Shown here: piece by piece, positions 7,432 through 17,690 of the stretch
How positions within the stretch are numbered: position 1 is the stretch's first letter
Layout: each line of letters starts with the position of its first letter
From: JAKOWB01 sp038363005
GTDB taxonomy: Bacteria; Pseudomonadota; Alphaproteobacteria; Kiloniellales; JACOMY01
DNA length: 19,582 nt
NCBI GenBank assembly: GCA_038363005.1
Contig: JBBQBI010000044.1
Span: forward strand, 1-19,582
Direction: 5' to 3'
Notes under the pieces: model-generated
The model's database searches: none
The model's input: only the letters and a program-made list of their open reading frames with translations
Told to the model about the DNA's origin: nothing
Program-made: the position numbers and the translations under genes

Positions 7432-7863
7432 TCAGATGCCGAGCGGCCCGCGCGCCAGCGCGAGGCCGAGCAGCAGATGAAACACGACGTAGATGCCGAG
7501 CGAGGTCAGCACCCCGGACACCAGGGACCAGAGCGGCCGGGTGCCGAGCCGCCAGGTGAGATAGGCGGCGGCGACCGCCGTGGCGATGATGAAGCCGGCA
7601 TCTGGCAGCAGGACGGAATAGGCCACCAGGACGGCGACGGCCATGGCGATCTCGAACAACCGGGCGGCCGCCGGCCACTTCGGCGCCGCGTCGGGCCGGA
7701 TCAGGATGACCAGGCTGGCGAGGCCCAGCATGGCACCGATGATGATCGGGAAGCTGCGCGGGCCGACCGGGTCGGAGATGAAGCTGAGTTCGATGCGCTG
7801 CGCCTGCCAGATGAAGAACGCGGCGAGCAGCAGGCCGATGCAACCGAGAATGCGATCGCTCAC
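7432..7863 (-). CDS. tctB: Tripartite tricarboxylate transporter small permease TctB
   Basis: This 143-residue membrane protein is the small permease subunit, partnering TctA. It has four hydrophobic segments: ILGCIGLLLAAFFIWQ at the N-terminus, SFPIIIGAMLGLASLVILI, a middle pair from MAVAVLVAYSVLL to FIIATAVAAAYLTW, and the final LVSGVLTSLGIYVVFHLLL. The motif GPRSFP just before the second segment is typical of the family. I chose the GTG at 7861-7863 over a longer frame from 7920, because GGGAGG lies 7 bases upstream and the extra 19 residues are charged and not family-like. It sits between tctC and tctA on the same strand. Confidence 0.9.
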   Translation of the reverse strand: MSDRILGCIGLLLAAFFIWQAQRIELSFISDPVGPRSFPIIIGAMLGLASLVILIRPDAAPKWPAAARLFEIAMAVAVLVAYSVLLPDAGFIIATAVAAAYLTWRLGTRPLWSLVSGVLTSLGIYVVFHLLLGLALARGPLGI

Positions 7864-7883
7864 GGGGGCGCCTCCCGATCCGA

Positions 7884-7917
7884 CCGGCACGCCAACGGCT
7901 CTCTCGCCGCGTGCCGG
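7884..7917 (-). other. Intergenic stem-loop ahead of tctB
   Basis: CCGGCACGC (7884-7892) and GCGTGCCGG (7909-7917) form a 9-bp perfect stem with a 16-base loop in the tctC-tctB gap, just upstream of the tctB ribosome-binding site (7871-7876). Confidence 0.55.
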
Positions 7918-7924
7918 CAACAGC

Positions 7925-7951
7925 GGCGGACGGTCTTCGCGACCGCCCGCC
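7925..7951 (-). other. Stem-loop just after tctC
   Basis: GGCGG-A-CGGTC (7925-7935) pairs with GACCG-C-CCGCC (7941-7951) around TTCGC, ten pairs with one A-C mismatch. It begins 8 bases past the tctC stop. No T tract follows, so it is more likely an mRNA 3'-end stabiliser or partial attenuator than a full terminator. Confidence 0.55.
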
Positions 7952-7959
7952 TGGCAAAG

Positions 7960-8952
7960 CTATTTGATCAGGCCGATCTCGCGCGAGAGGTCGGCGATCG
8001 ACTGCACCGAATCGGCGACGAAGGCCTGGAACGCAGCGCCGCGCAGGTCGAGCGGCGCCAAGCCGTTTTGCGCCATCACGGCCTTCCATTCAGGCGAATC
8101 GTAGACTTTGCCGATCGCGTCCACCCAGAAATTGTAGACCTCGTCGCTGACCCCACCGGGCAGATAGAAGCCGCGCCAGTTGGCACCGACCGCATCGATG
8201 CCCTGTTCCTGGGCGGTGGGGAAGGCACCGAAGTCGCCTTCCAGCCGCTCCGGTGCCAGCACCGCCAGTACCCTGATGTCGCCGGAATCGACGAAGCCCT
8301 TGGCCTCCGACGCGTCGCCCGAGAAGGCCTGCACCGAGCCGCCGAGCAGCTGCGTCACCGCCTCGCCGCCGCCGTCGAAGGCGACGTACTTGATCTTGCG
8401 CACGTCGTCGATGCCGGACTTCTTGGCCACCAGCAGCACCTTCAAGTGATCCCAGCCGCCAACGGCCGAGCCGCCGGCGATGGCGACCGAGGTGGGGTCC
8501 GCCTTGATCTTGGCCATCAGCTCGGGAAGCGTGTTGATCGGGCTGTCCTTCGCCACGGCGATGATGCCGTAGTCGGCGCCGACGCTGGCGACCCAGCGCA
8601 CCTGGTCCATCGTGTTGCCGGGATAGGCGCCCTGTGCCAGCCGGGTCGAGGTCGCCGAGGAGGCGGCGACGATCAGGTTGGTGGCGTCGTTGCGCTTGTT
8701 CACCACTTCGGCGAAGGCGACGCCGCCGCCGCCGCCGGACAGATTCGTCACCTGCATGGTGCCGTTGATGAGCTTGAGGTCCTGCAGTGCCTTGCCGACC
8801 TGCCGACAGGTGAAATCCCAGCCGCCGCCCGGATTGGCCGGGGCAATGCACTCGGGCGCTTCGGGTTCGAAGGCACGCGCCGGCGCGGCGCAGGCGGCGA
8901 ACGCCAGGACGGCCGCGACGGCGAAACGCCGCGCGTTGAGCGAAGTGAACAT
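7960..8952 (-). CDS. tctC: Tripartite tricarboxylate transporter periplasmic binding protein (Bug/TctC)
   Basis: This 330-residue protein has a Sec signal peptide (basic NARR, then VAAVLAFAACAAPARA, likely cut after residue 27). It is the extracytoplasmic solute receptor that delivers an organic acid to TctAB. Family marks include PANPGGGWDFTCRQVGKAL (about 38-56, the usual 'PGGGwD...R..a..l' strand-helix), the Gly-rich LSGGGGGVAF near 70, and GGSAVGGWDHL in the second lobe. The ATG at 8950-8952 follows a GGAGGAGG-like purine run. It is first in the operon, with its own candidate promoter at 9006-9033. Two stem-loops separate it from tctB, a layout that often raises receptor level over permease. 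Bug proteins bind many carboxylates, so the ligand is open. Confidence 0.95.
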   Translation of the reverse strand: MFTSLNARRFAVAAVLAFAACAAPARAFEPEAPECIAPANPGGGWDFTCRQVGKALQDLKLINGTMQVTNLSGGGGGVAFAEVVNKRNDATNLIVAASSATSTRLAQGAYPGNTMDQVRWVASVGADYGIIAVAKDSPINTLPELMAKIKADPTSVAIAGGSAVGGWDHLKVLLVAKKSGIDDVRKIKYVAFDGGGEAVTQLLGGSVQAFSGDASEAKGFVDSGDIRVLAVLAPERLEGDFGAFPTAQEQGIDAVGANWRGFYLPGGVSDEVYNFWVDAIGKVYDSPEWKAVMAQNGLAPLDLRGAAFQAFVADSVQSIADLSREIGLIK

Positions 8953-8980
8953 GGGCCTCCTCCTCTGCTCCGGGCTTACC

Positions 8981-8994
8981 CAGCTGCCCAGCTG
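8981..8994. promoter_or_regulatory. Paired CAGCTG palindromes in the tctC leader
   Basis: Two CAGCTG hexamers lie 2 bases apart (8981-8986 and 8989-8994), between the predicted -10 box and the tctC start. The position would suit an operator or a leader structure, but no regulator is known here and CAGCTG is common in GC-rich DNA. Confidence 0.25.
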
Positions 8995-9005
8995 TTTTGC
9001 TGGAG

Positions 9006-9033
9006 CTTATGCGCTTTTCACTTGCAGTGCCAA
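9006..9033 (-). promoter_or_regulatory. Candidate promoter for tctCBA
   Basis: On the minus strand, TTGGCA (9028-9033), a 16-base spacer and CATAAG (9006-9011) form a plausible housekeeping promoter. The predicted start is about 45 bases ahead of the tctC ATG. This short stretch is A/T-rich relative to its surroundings. Confidence 0.4.
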
Positions 9034-9176
9034 GGCTGGGGGCAGGAAGACTTGCCTTACCGCGCCGCCCCGGCGAACCAGGGCCACGGGTCGGAATTGT
9101 CCACCTGGGGCGCAGGCACCGCGATGAGGTGCCAGATCGGCTGGGGCGCTGACAGGCAGGCGGTCGGCGAAGCGAC

Positions 9177-9515
9177 TCAGCCGCTGCTGCCCGGCTCGCT
9201 GCTGAAGAACTTCTCGAACTTGCCCTCGACGTCCTTGAACTCGTCGGCGTCGGCCGGCGGCTCGCCGCGCCGCGTGATGTTTGGCCACTGCACCGAGTAG
9301 TCGCGATTGAGCTCCAGCCAGGCCTCGGCCTTGCCGTCGGTATCGGGGATGATCGCCTCGGGCGGGCACTCCGGCTCGCAGACGCCGCAGTCGATGCACT
9401 CGTCCGGATGGATGACGAGCATGTTCTCGCCCTCGTAGAAGCAGTTCACCGGACAGACCTCGACACAGTCCATGTACTTGCACTTGATGCAGGCTTCGGT
9501 GACGACATAGGTCAT
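9177..9515 (-). CDS. fdxA: Seven-iron ferredoxin FdxA
   Basis: This 112-residue cytosolic electron carrier holds one [3Fe-4S] and one [4Fe-4S] cluster. Cysteines fall at 9, 12, 17, 21, 25, 40, 43, 46 and 50. Allowing for the initiator Met this matches the Azotobacter-type ferredoxin I pattern: 9, 17 and 50 for the 3Fe cluster, and 21, 40, 43 and 46 for the 4Fe cluster. CPVNC and CIDCGVCEPEC are the diagnostic motifs. The C-terminal extension after residue 58 (AWLELNRDYSVQWPNIT) is also typical of this class. The start at 9513-9515 gives the standard length; a longer frame to 9686 adds unrelated Arg/Gly-rich sequence. The Shine-Dalgarno is weak. In many alphaproteobacteria fdxA lies next to carD and downstream of the S4-domain gene. 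Here tctCBA separates it from carD. Its redox partner is unknown. Confidence 0.95.
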   Translation of the reverse strand: MTYVVTEACIKCKYMDCVEVCPVNCFYEGENMLVIHPDECIDCGVCEPECPPEAIIPDTDGKAEAWLELNRDYSVQWPNITRRGEPPADADEFKDVEGKFEKFFSSEPGSSG

Positions 9516-9566
9516 GGCCTGAAACTCGCTCCCGCTGGCTTTCCCTGGGTGAATGCAGTGGCGCCG

Positions 9567-9595
9567 ACCATACGGCCGGCCAGGGGCTGCCGCAA
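9567..9595 (-). promoter_or_regulatory. Weak candidate promoter for fdxA
   Basis: On the minus strand, TTGCGG (9590-9595), 17 bases, then TATGGT (9567-9572). The transcript would start about 45 bases before fdxA. The -35 matches only TTG, so this is tentative. Confidence 0.3.
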
Positions 9596-9783
9596 GCGTC
9601 CGCGCCGCCCCGCCGGGGCCCCGCATGACCCTGATAAAAGCCGGGCCATGGCTTTGCCGCGGCCGCCTTGTGACGCCGCGGGCCACCCCCTACCTTCAGA
9701 GCGTCCCGTCGCCGGCCAGGCAGGGATGTTGCAGCCCGCCCGGCCGTAGGATGTAGACAAGAACGGCTTCAAGGAGGCCACAA

Positions 9784-10053
9784 ATGATCGGCAAGTTCGC
9801 TTTGTCCCTGGTCCTGATCGGTTTCGCCGGCGGCGTCGCCCAGGCGGCCTCGTGCGACATCAACGCCGAGCAGGCGGCCGTGGTCGCGGCCTGGGGCTCC
9901 AAGCTGCGCGATGGCACGATCTCCGCCACCGACAGCGAAGCCATCTCGGCCAAGATCCAGGACGTTCCGACCCTGGCGCAGCAGGACCCCGAAGCGGCCT
10001 GCAGCGCCCTCAAGGACCTCAAGATTCAGTTGGGCCTGGTGCCAGCGCAGTAA
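9784..10053 (+). CDS. Small secreted protein of unknown function
   Basis: This 89-residue protein has a clear Sec signal peptide (MIGKFALSLVLIGFAGGVAQA, predicted cleavage after residue 21). The mature chain is about 68 residues, acidic and mostly helical. It has two cysteines (24 and 73) that could form a disulfide in the periplasm. AAGGAGG sits 7 bases before the ATG, so translation should be efficient. I do not recognise the family. It is divergent from fdxA across a 268-base gap and is followed by two tandem terminator hairpins, so it is a single-gene transcript. The gap holds the weak fdxA promoter candidate; I found no convincing promoter for this gene. Confidence 0.8.
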   Translation: MIGKFALSLVLIGFAGGVAQAASCDINAEQAAVVAAWGSKLRDGTISATDSEAISAKIQDVPTLAQQDPEAACSALKDLKIQLGLVPAQ

Positions 10054-10088
10054 CCCCTCTCCTGTCACTGGCATAGACGACTGGCCCA

Positions 10089-10124
10089 GGCCGCAGGTCC
10101 GCAAGGACCTGCGGCCAGCTTTTT
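10089..10124 (+). terminator. Rho-independent terminator, first tandem copy
   Basis: GGCCGCAGGTCC (10089-10100) and GGACCTGCGGCC (10105-10116) make a perfect 12-bp stem closed by a GCAA tetraloop, followed by AGC and TTTTT. It lies 36 bases after the small secreted gene. Confidence 0.85.
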
Positions 10125-10136
10125 ATGAGCAACCGG

Positions 10137-10172
10137 GCCCGCAGGTCCGCAAGGACCTGCGGCCAGCTTTTT
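10137..10172 (+). terminator. Rho-independent terminator, second tandem copy
   Basis: The same hairpin recurs 48 bases on: GCAGGTCC, GCAA loop, GGACCTGCGGCC, then AGC and TTTTT. The 3' arm, loop and T tract are identical to the first copy. The outer 5' arm differs (GCCC rather than GGCC), giving one C-C mismatch. Confidence 0.8.
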
Positions 10173-10195
10173 GGGGAGGAGCCGGAGGCGGGAGA

Positions 10196-12736
10196 TCAGG
10201 CCTCGCCGTCCGGCACTTTGTCGACCGCGGGCACGCCGCGCCGATCGAGCTCCAAGCGCAGGCGGTTGGCCTCGGCGATGGCGTCCTTGAGGGCGTCGAG
10301 CTGCGGGATGTGCATGACCTGCTGCGGGAAGGGAATGCCGATGCCCAGCTCGTCGAACTTCTCGGCGACCAGGAAGCGCAGCTCGCTGGCGACGATCAGT
10401 GAATAGTCGACATCGGCGACGAAGACCCGCACCTCGAAGTCCAGCGAGGAGGCGCCGAAGTCCTTGAACACCACCATCGGCGCCGGGTAGCGCAGCGTGT
10501 TGGGCACCGCCTGGGCACAGGCGATCAGCGTCGCCTTCACCTGCTTCAGGTCGCTGCCGTAGTCGACGCCGATGGCGACGTCGACGCGCCCCAGCTTGTC
10601 CTTGTGCGTCCAGTTCAGCACCGCGGAGGACACCAGCTCGGCGTTCGGCACGATGACCGAGGCGCGCTGGAAGGTCTGGATCTCGGTGGCGCGCACCGAG
10701 ATGCGCTTGACGATGCCCTGGTGCTCGCCGACCACCACCCAGTCGCCGACCTTGATCGGCCGCTCGACCAGCAGGATCAGGCCGGCGACGAAGTTCGACA
10801 CCACGTTCTGCAGGCCGAAGCCGATGCCGACCGATAGCGCGCCGGCGATCAGCGCCAGGTTGGAGAGGTCGAGCCCCAGAGTGCCGATGGAGACCAGGAT
10901 GGCGATCAGCACGCCCAGGTAGCCGACGCCGGTGGTGATGGAGTTCTGCACCCCGCGGTCGATCTGCAGCTTCGACAGCACACGGTCGTCCAGCCGGCGC
11001 TGCAGGAAGCGGGTGATGGTCAGCACCAGCATGAAGGCGAAGATGGCCAGCAGGATGTCGGTCGGCTTCAGCACGAAGCCGCCGATCGGCACACCCTCCA
11101 TCACCGCGCTGATCCAGCTCTGCACTTCGGCCCAGGCGATGCCGGAGACCGGCAACAGCAGGATCAGCCAGGCGAAGAACAGGCAGATGTCGAGCAGTGC
11201 CATGGCGACGTACTGGAAGAAGCGCAGGCCACGTTCGCGCGGGAACAGCGTGCGGCGCCACAGCGCGACGCGCCCGGTCTTGGCGGTGACGAAGATCTCC
11301 ACCGCCTCGCGAATGACGCCGCGCAGCAGCAACACCGCGCCGGCGGTGGCCACGCCAGCGAAGAACAGCTGCCCGACGTAGCGCGCCAGGTTGTGATAGC
11401 CCAGGCCCGAGGCAACGACCGCGCCCAGCGCCACCAGGAAGGCGAGCGCGCGCAATCGCGGCCAGGCGCCCTTCTCGCTCGGCAGCTCGCCCTCCACCGG
11501 CGGTGCGCCGTCGCTCGGCGGCGCGCCACCGGCGACCGGCCCCGGCACGGCAGCTGGCGCGCCTGTCGCGGCATCGGCCGTCTGCGGCTGGCGCCACAGC
11601 CGCCCCGGCAGCAGCGTCGCCAGGGCCAGCGTGGTCAGCAGCACCAGGACGAAAAAGACGACGGAGAAGATTTCCGGCGGCACCAGCGTGCCGTCAAGGA
11701 TGCGGACCACCGCGCCGACCACGCCCAGCGTGCCAGCCAGCAGAGTGATGCGCCGCACCAGCGGCCGCGCATTGCTGTCCAGGATCGGCGCCACGCGCCA
11801 CGAGGGGTGATCGGCGGCGCAGATGGCGCGGCCCAGGCCGGCGCAGAAAAAGAAGAATACGAAGCCGCCGGCCAGCGCCTCGGCGATCGGCTTCAGCACC
11901 CCGGCGAAGCGATGCTCGCCCAGCACGGCGAAAAAGCCGAAGAGCACCAGGATGGTGGCGATGGCCGGCATCAGGCCGCGCACCACCGCCTCGACCACCG
12001 CCGCCAGCACGCGCTGGCGATAGGTCGGCTGCTCGACGCTGGCGCGTGGCCCATAGCGTCGGCGCAGCCAGCGGCGCAGCGGGATGCCGATACCGAAGGC
12101 GATGACGCCAGCGACCACCAGCAGGATGCGCAGCTGCTCGCTGTAGCGCGGCTTGCTGCGGGCGGCGTCGGCATCAAACAGCAGATCGTGCAGGTAGAGC
12201 AGCTGCGCCGGGATCTCCGCCCAGGTCTCCGGCAGCAACGGCGGCGCGCCGCGGCGGAACAGCGTCTCGGTGAAGATCGCCATGCGCTGGCTGTTGGCAG
12301 TGCGCAGCAGGATATCGGCGCGCGTCGCCGCCAGCTCGGCCTGGCGCACCCGCGCGGTATAGAGGGAGATGGAATCGCCCAGCCGCTTGCGTTCACTGGC
12401 GATGACCTCCGGCTCCGCCGGTTCCCCCGCCACCGGCGGCGGGCCCAGCGCGTCGATCATCTGCTTGGTGATGCCCACCGTGCCCTTGGCGGTGGCGGCG
12501 GCGGCGCGCGCCTGCTCGATGATGCCGAGCAGCGTGTCGCGCACCTCTTGGAACTGCGCCTCGTCCAGCGCGCCGGCGGCGGCGGTGACCTCCAGCTCGT
12601 CGAGCGTCAGCTCCCAGCCGGCCACCATGTTGTCGAAATTGTCGTCGGCCGCGCGCGGCTGGGTCGACAGCAACGGCAGCAGCAGCAGCGCCGACAGCAA
12701 GCAGGACAGCATCCGGGGGAGGGCCATTGCCACCAT
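10196..12736 (-). CDS. Large MscS-family mechanosensitive channel with DUF3772-like domain
   Basis: This 846-residue inner-membrane protein is predicted to release solutes on hypo-osmotic shock. It starts with a signal-like segment (residues 1-29, ending STQPRAA). A periplasmic, coiled-coil-prone region with a DUF3772-like stretch follows (about 120-180, ending LLPETWAEIPAQLL). Then come many membrane helices from about 200, interrupted by a Pro/Ala-rich acidic loop of about 40 residues near 400-440. The MscS core occupies about 603-790: GVGYLGVLIAILVSIG, the pore helix ALSVGIGFGLQNVVSNFVAG, and the beta domain with VERPIKVGDWV and VPNAELVSSAVLNW. The length is well above MscS and nearer MscK/YbiO types. 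The ATG at 12734-12736 lies 10 bases after the S4 gene's stop, with only a weak ribosome site (a second ATG is at 12727). It is probably co-transcribed with the S4 and helicase genes. Confidence 0.9.
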   Translation of the reverse strand: MVAMALPRMLSCLLSALLLLPLLSTQPRAADDNFDNMVAGWELTLDELEVTAAAGALDEAQFQEVRDTLLGIIEQARAAAATAKGTVGITKQMIDALGPPPVAGEPAEPEVIASERKRLGDSISLYTARVRQAELAATRADILLRTANSQRMAIFTETLFRRGAPPLLPETWAEIPAQLLYLHDLLFDADAARSKPRYSEQLRILLVVAGVIAFGIGIPLRRWLRRRYGPRASVEQPTYRQRVLAAVVEAVVRGLMPAIATILVLFGFFAVLGEHRFAGVLKPIAEALAGGFVFFFFCAGLGRAICAADHPSWRVAPILDSNARPLVRRITLLAGTLGVVGAVVRILDGTLVPPEIFSVVFFVLVLLTTLALATLLPGRLWRQPQTADAATGAPAAVPGPVAGGAPPSDGAPPVEGELPSEKGAWPRLRALAFLVALGAVVASGLGYHNLARYVGQLFFAGVATAGAVLLLRGVIREAVEIFVTAKTGRVALWRRTLFPRERGLRFFQYVAMALLDICLFFAWLILLLPVSGIAWAEVQSWISAVMEGVPIGGFVLKPTDILLAIFAFMLVLTITRFLQRRLDDRVLSKLQIDRGVQNSITTGVGYLGVLIAILVSIGTLGLDLSNLALIAGALSVGIGFGLQNVVSNFVAGLILLVERPIKVGDWVVVGEHQGIVKRISVRATEIQTFQRASVIVPNAELVSSAVLNWTHKDKLGRVDVAIGVDYGSDLKQVKATLIACAQAVPNTLRYPAPMVVFKDFGASSLDFEVRVFVADVDYSLIVASELRFLVAEKFDELGIGIPFPQQVMHIPQLDALKDAIAEANRLRLELDRRGVPAVDKVPDGEA

Positions 12737-12746
12737 TCTTGGGGCT

Positions 12747-13117
12747 TCACCCGCCGTCGCGCAACGCCCGCAACTGGCGGCGGGCCCGCTTGTCGGGCCG
12801 GTGCTCCGGCGCCGGGGCAAGCTGGCTGTCGCGCGGCAGGCGGGTTTCCGGTTGCGGCGGCGCCAGGTCCTCGTACAGCAGGGCCGCGCTGTCGGCGCCG
12901 CCCCGGCGCTCGGCCAGGCCGAGGATACGCCACACCCGAATATGATCGCCCTGCGGAAAGGTCACGACGTCGCCGGGGCGCACCGCCTGATGCGCCTTGC
13001 CGGTGGGCTGGCCGTTCAGCCGCACGCCGCCGCCCGCCACCAGGCGCGTTGCCGCAGCGCGCGTGCGGCAGGCGCGCGCATGCCACAGCCACTTGTCGAG
13101 CCGGATCGAAGCGCTGC

Positions 13118-13121
<4 letters not shown>
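12747..13121 (-). CDS. S4-domain RNA-binding protein (Hsp15-like)
   Basis: This 124-residue basic cytosolic protein has an S4 RNA-binding domain over about residues 5-60: IRLDKWLWHARACRTR, then AATRLVAGGGVRLNGQ and VRPGDVVTF. This is the Hsp15/HslR arrangement. Hsp15 of enterobacteria binds stalled 50S subunits carrying nascent chains, and a related ribosome-rescue or RNA role is likely here. The tail (from about 85) is Arg-rich and ends KRARRQLRALRD. The ATG overlaps the helicase stop as ATGA (13118-13121), so the two are translationally coupled, and the MscS gene follows after 10 bases. Pairing with the SUV3-like helicase suggests joint RNA handling. The exact ribosomal target is not shown by sequence. 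Confidence 0.9.
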
Positions 13122-15637
<2,516 letters not shown>

Positions 15638-15703
15638 GGGCCCTGCTCCTGGACTGGCCGGCCAGCAGGGAGGCGCGCGCCCGGAGGGGTCAGGGCAAGC
15701 GCA

Positions 15704-15732
15704 CTTGCAGGCCGACTCGGCTTATCACATAT
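15704..15732 (+). promoter_or_regulatory. Candidate promoter for htpG
   Basis: CTTGCA (15704-15709), 17 bases, then ACATAT (15727-15732) resembles the alphaproteobacterial housekeeping pattern CTTG-N17-CTATAT. The 5' leader would be about 32 bases. No clear RpoH-type CCCAT -10 was found at the right spacing. Confidence 0.35.
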
Positions 15733-15770
15733 CTGCGACTCCAATATAGAGATTGCAGGAAAGCGCCGCC

Positions 15771-17678
15771 ATGTCCGACGCCACCCAGACAGCCGCCCCG
15801 GCCGGGGCCGAAACCCGCCGCTTCGAGGCCGAGGTCAGCCGGCTGCTCGACATCGTCACGCATTCGCTCTACTCGAACCGCGACATTTTCCTGCGCGAGC
15901 TGGTGGCCAATGCCGCCGACGCCTGCGAGAAGCGGCGCTACCTGGCGGTGGCCGATGCCACCCTGGCCCCGCCGGACGGCTATGGCGTGACGCTGTCGAT
16001 CCTGCCGCAGTCCGGCCAGCTGGTGATCGCCGACAACGGCGTCGGCATGAGCCGCGAGGAGCTGATCGCCAACCTGGGGACCATCGCCGCCTCGGGCACC
16101 CAGCGCTTCCTGCAGGTGCTGAAGGACAAGGCAAAGGCGGGGGCGAAGGCTGGTGCGAAGGAGGGGGCCAAACCGGACCTGGCGCAGATCGGCCAGTTCG
16201 GCGTCGGCTTCTATTCCGCCTTCATGGTAGCCAGCGAAGTGACGGTAGAGACCCGCCGCGCGGGTGACGCGGAGGGCTGGACCTGGCGCAGCAACGGCGG
16301 CGAGACCTATGCGCTGGAAGCTCTGGAGCCGGCACCGCCCGAGGCTGGCACGCGGGTCATCCTGACCTTGAAGGACGACGCCAAGGAGTACCTCGACAAG
16401 GAGCGCGTAGAGCGCCTGGTGAAGAGCTGGTGCGACCACCTGTCGGTGCCGATCCGCCTGGCGGACGGCGCCACGCTGAACCAGGCCTCGGCGCTGTGGA
16501 CCCGGCCGAAGAGCGAGATCACAGCCGAGCAATACGAGCACTTCTATCGCGACGTGGCGCAGGCCTTCGACAAGCCCTGGCGCACGCTACACTTCAAGGC
16601 CGAAGGCGCGATCGAGTACACCGCGCTGCTGTTCATCCCGGCCGAGCGGCCCTTTGCGCTGTTCCATCCGGACCGCCGCGCCGACCTGCGGCTGCACGTG
16701 AAGCGCGTCTTCATCAGCGCCGACGTCAAAGAACTGCTGCCCTCATGGCTGCGCTTCCTGAAGGGTGTGATCGACAGCGAAGACCTGCCGCTGAACGTCA
16801 GCCGCGAGCTGCTGCAGGCCAACCCGCTGCTGGCCAAGATCCGCGCTGGTCTGGTGAAGCGCGTGCTGGCCGACCTGCAGAAGGCGGCAAAGGACGATGC
16901 CGAGGGCTATGGCAAGTTCTGGGACAACTTCGGCGCGGTGGTGAAGGAAGGCCTCTATGAGGACAGCGCCAACCGCGCGGCGCTGCTCGGCCTCGCCCGC
17001 TTCCGCTCCAGCGCGGTCGAGGGCTGGACCACCCTGCAGGACTACGTCCACCGTATGAAAGAGGGGCAGACGGCGATCTACACCGCCGCCGGCGAGAGCG
17101 CCGAGCGCCTGGCCAAGAGCCCGCAGCTCGAGGGCTTCCGCGCCCGCGGGCTGGAGGTGCTCTACCTGACCGACCCGGTCGACGAGTTCTGGACCCCGGC
17201 GGTGGCGAGCTTCGCCGACAAGCCTTTCCGCTCCGCCACCCGCGGGCATGACGATCTGGCGAACTTCCCGCTGCCGGACGACCAGGCGCTGCCGCCGGCT
17301 GGCGAGATCGGCGGCCTGGTGGCGCTGCTGAAGCTGACCCTGGGGCAGGCAGTGAAGGACGTGCGCAGCAGCGAACGGCTGGCCGACAGCGCGGTCTGCC
17401 TAGTCGCCGGCGAGGGCGACATGGACCTGCACATGGAGCGCCTGCTGAAGGCGCACGGCCAGGTCGAACAAGCCAGCCTGCGGGTGCTCGAGGTGAACCC
17501 GCGCCATGCGTTGATCAAGGCGCTGGCGCAGCGACTCAGCGACAAGGGCGGCGGGGCGGAACTTGAGGATGCGGCCTGGCTGCTGCTTGACCAGGCCCGC
17601 CTGGTGGAAGGTGAGGCGCCGGCCGATCCCGCCGCCTTTGCCGAGCGGCTGCAGCGGGTGCTGGAGCGCGGGCTCTAA
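15771..17678 (+). CDS. htpG: Molecular chaperone HtpG (Hsp90)
   Basis: This 635-residue cytosolic ATP-dependent chaperone is of the Hsp90 family. The N-terminal GHKL ATPase is complete: ELVANAADA (43-51, with catalytic Glu43 and Mg-binding Asn47), DNGVGM (88-93), the GTIAASGT lid start (103-110) and GQFGVGFYSAF (141-151). The middle domain includes LFIPAERPF and the conserved LPSWLRFLKGVIDSEDLPLNVSRELLQ block. The C-terminal dimerisation part ends near LERGL. The length is normal. I chose the ATG at 15771, which has AGGA about 11 bases upstream, over a start at 15753. An unusual Lys/Ala/Gly insert occupies the ATP lid (about 119-134). It is the first gene on plus after the divergent helicase and ends 12 bases before the convergent DUF1223 gene. 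It is likely, but not shown, to be in the RpoH regulon. Confidence 0.97.
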   Translation: MSDATQTAAPAGAETRRFEAEVSRLLDIVTHSLYSNRDIFLRELVANAADACEKRRYLAVADATLAPPDGYGVTLSILPQSGQLVIADNGVGMSREELIANLGTIAASGTQRFLQVLKDKAKAGAKAGAKEGAKPDLAQIGQFGVGFYSAFMVASEVTVETRRAGDAEGWTWRSNGGETYALEALEPAPPEAGTRVILTLKDDAKEYLDKERVERLVKSWCDHLSVPIRLADGATLNQASALWTRPKSEITAEQYEHFYRDVAQAFDKPWRTLHFKAEGAIEYTALLFIPAERPFALFHPDRRADLRLHVKRVFISADVKELLPSWLRFLKGVIDSEDLPLNVSRELLQANPLLAKIRAGLVKRVLADLQKAAKDDAEGYGKFWDNFGAVVKEGLYEDSANRAALLGLARFRSSAVEGWTTLQDYVHRMKEGQTAIYTAAGESAERLAKSPQLEGFRARGLEVLYLTDPVDEFWTPAVASFADKPFRSATRGHDDLANFPLPDDQALPPAGEIGGLVALLKLTLGQAVKDVRSSERLADSAVCLVAGEGDMDLHMERLLKAHGQVEQASLRVLEVNPRHALIKALAQRLSDKGGGAELEDAAWLLLDQARLVEGEAPADPAAFAERLQRVLERGL

Positions 17679-17690
17679 CCCGCCGCCCCG

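Noticed and set aside
9012..9033. TGGCAC upstream of tctC as part of a sigma-54 promoter
   Set aside because: The required TTGC-type -12 element is absent at the fixed spacing; a sigma-70-type reading fits better.
7282..9300. 672-codon plus-strand frame across tctB, tctC and fdxA
   Set aside because: It runs antisense to three well-supported genes and is made of Arg/Gly/Asp-rich shadow sequence; GC-rich DNA gives many such frames.
9516..9686. N-terminal extension of FdxA
   Set aside because: The extra residues are Arg/Gly-rich with no family match, and the 112-residue form fits the known cysteine numbering.
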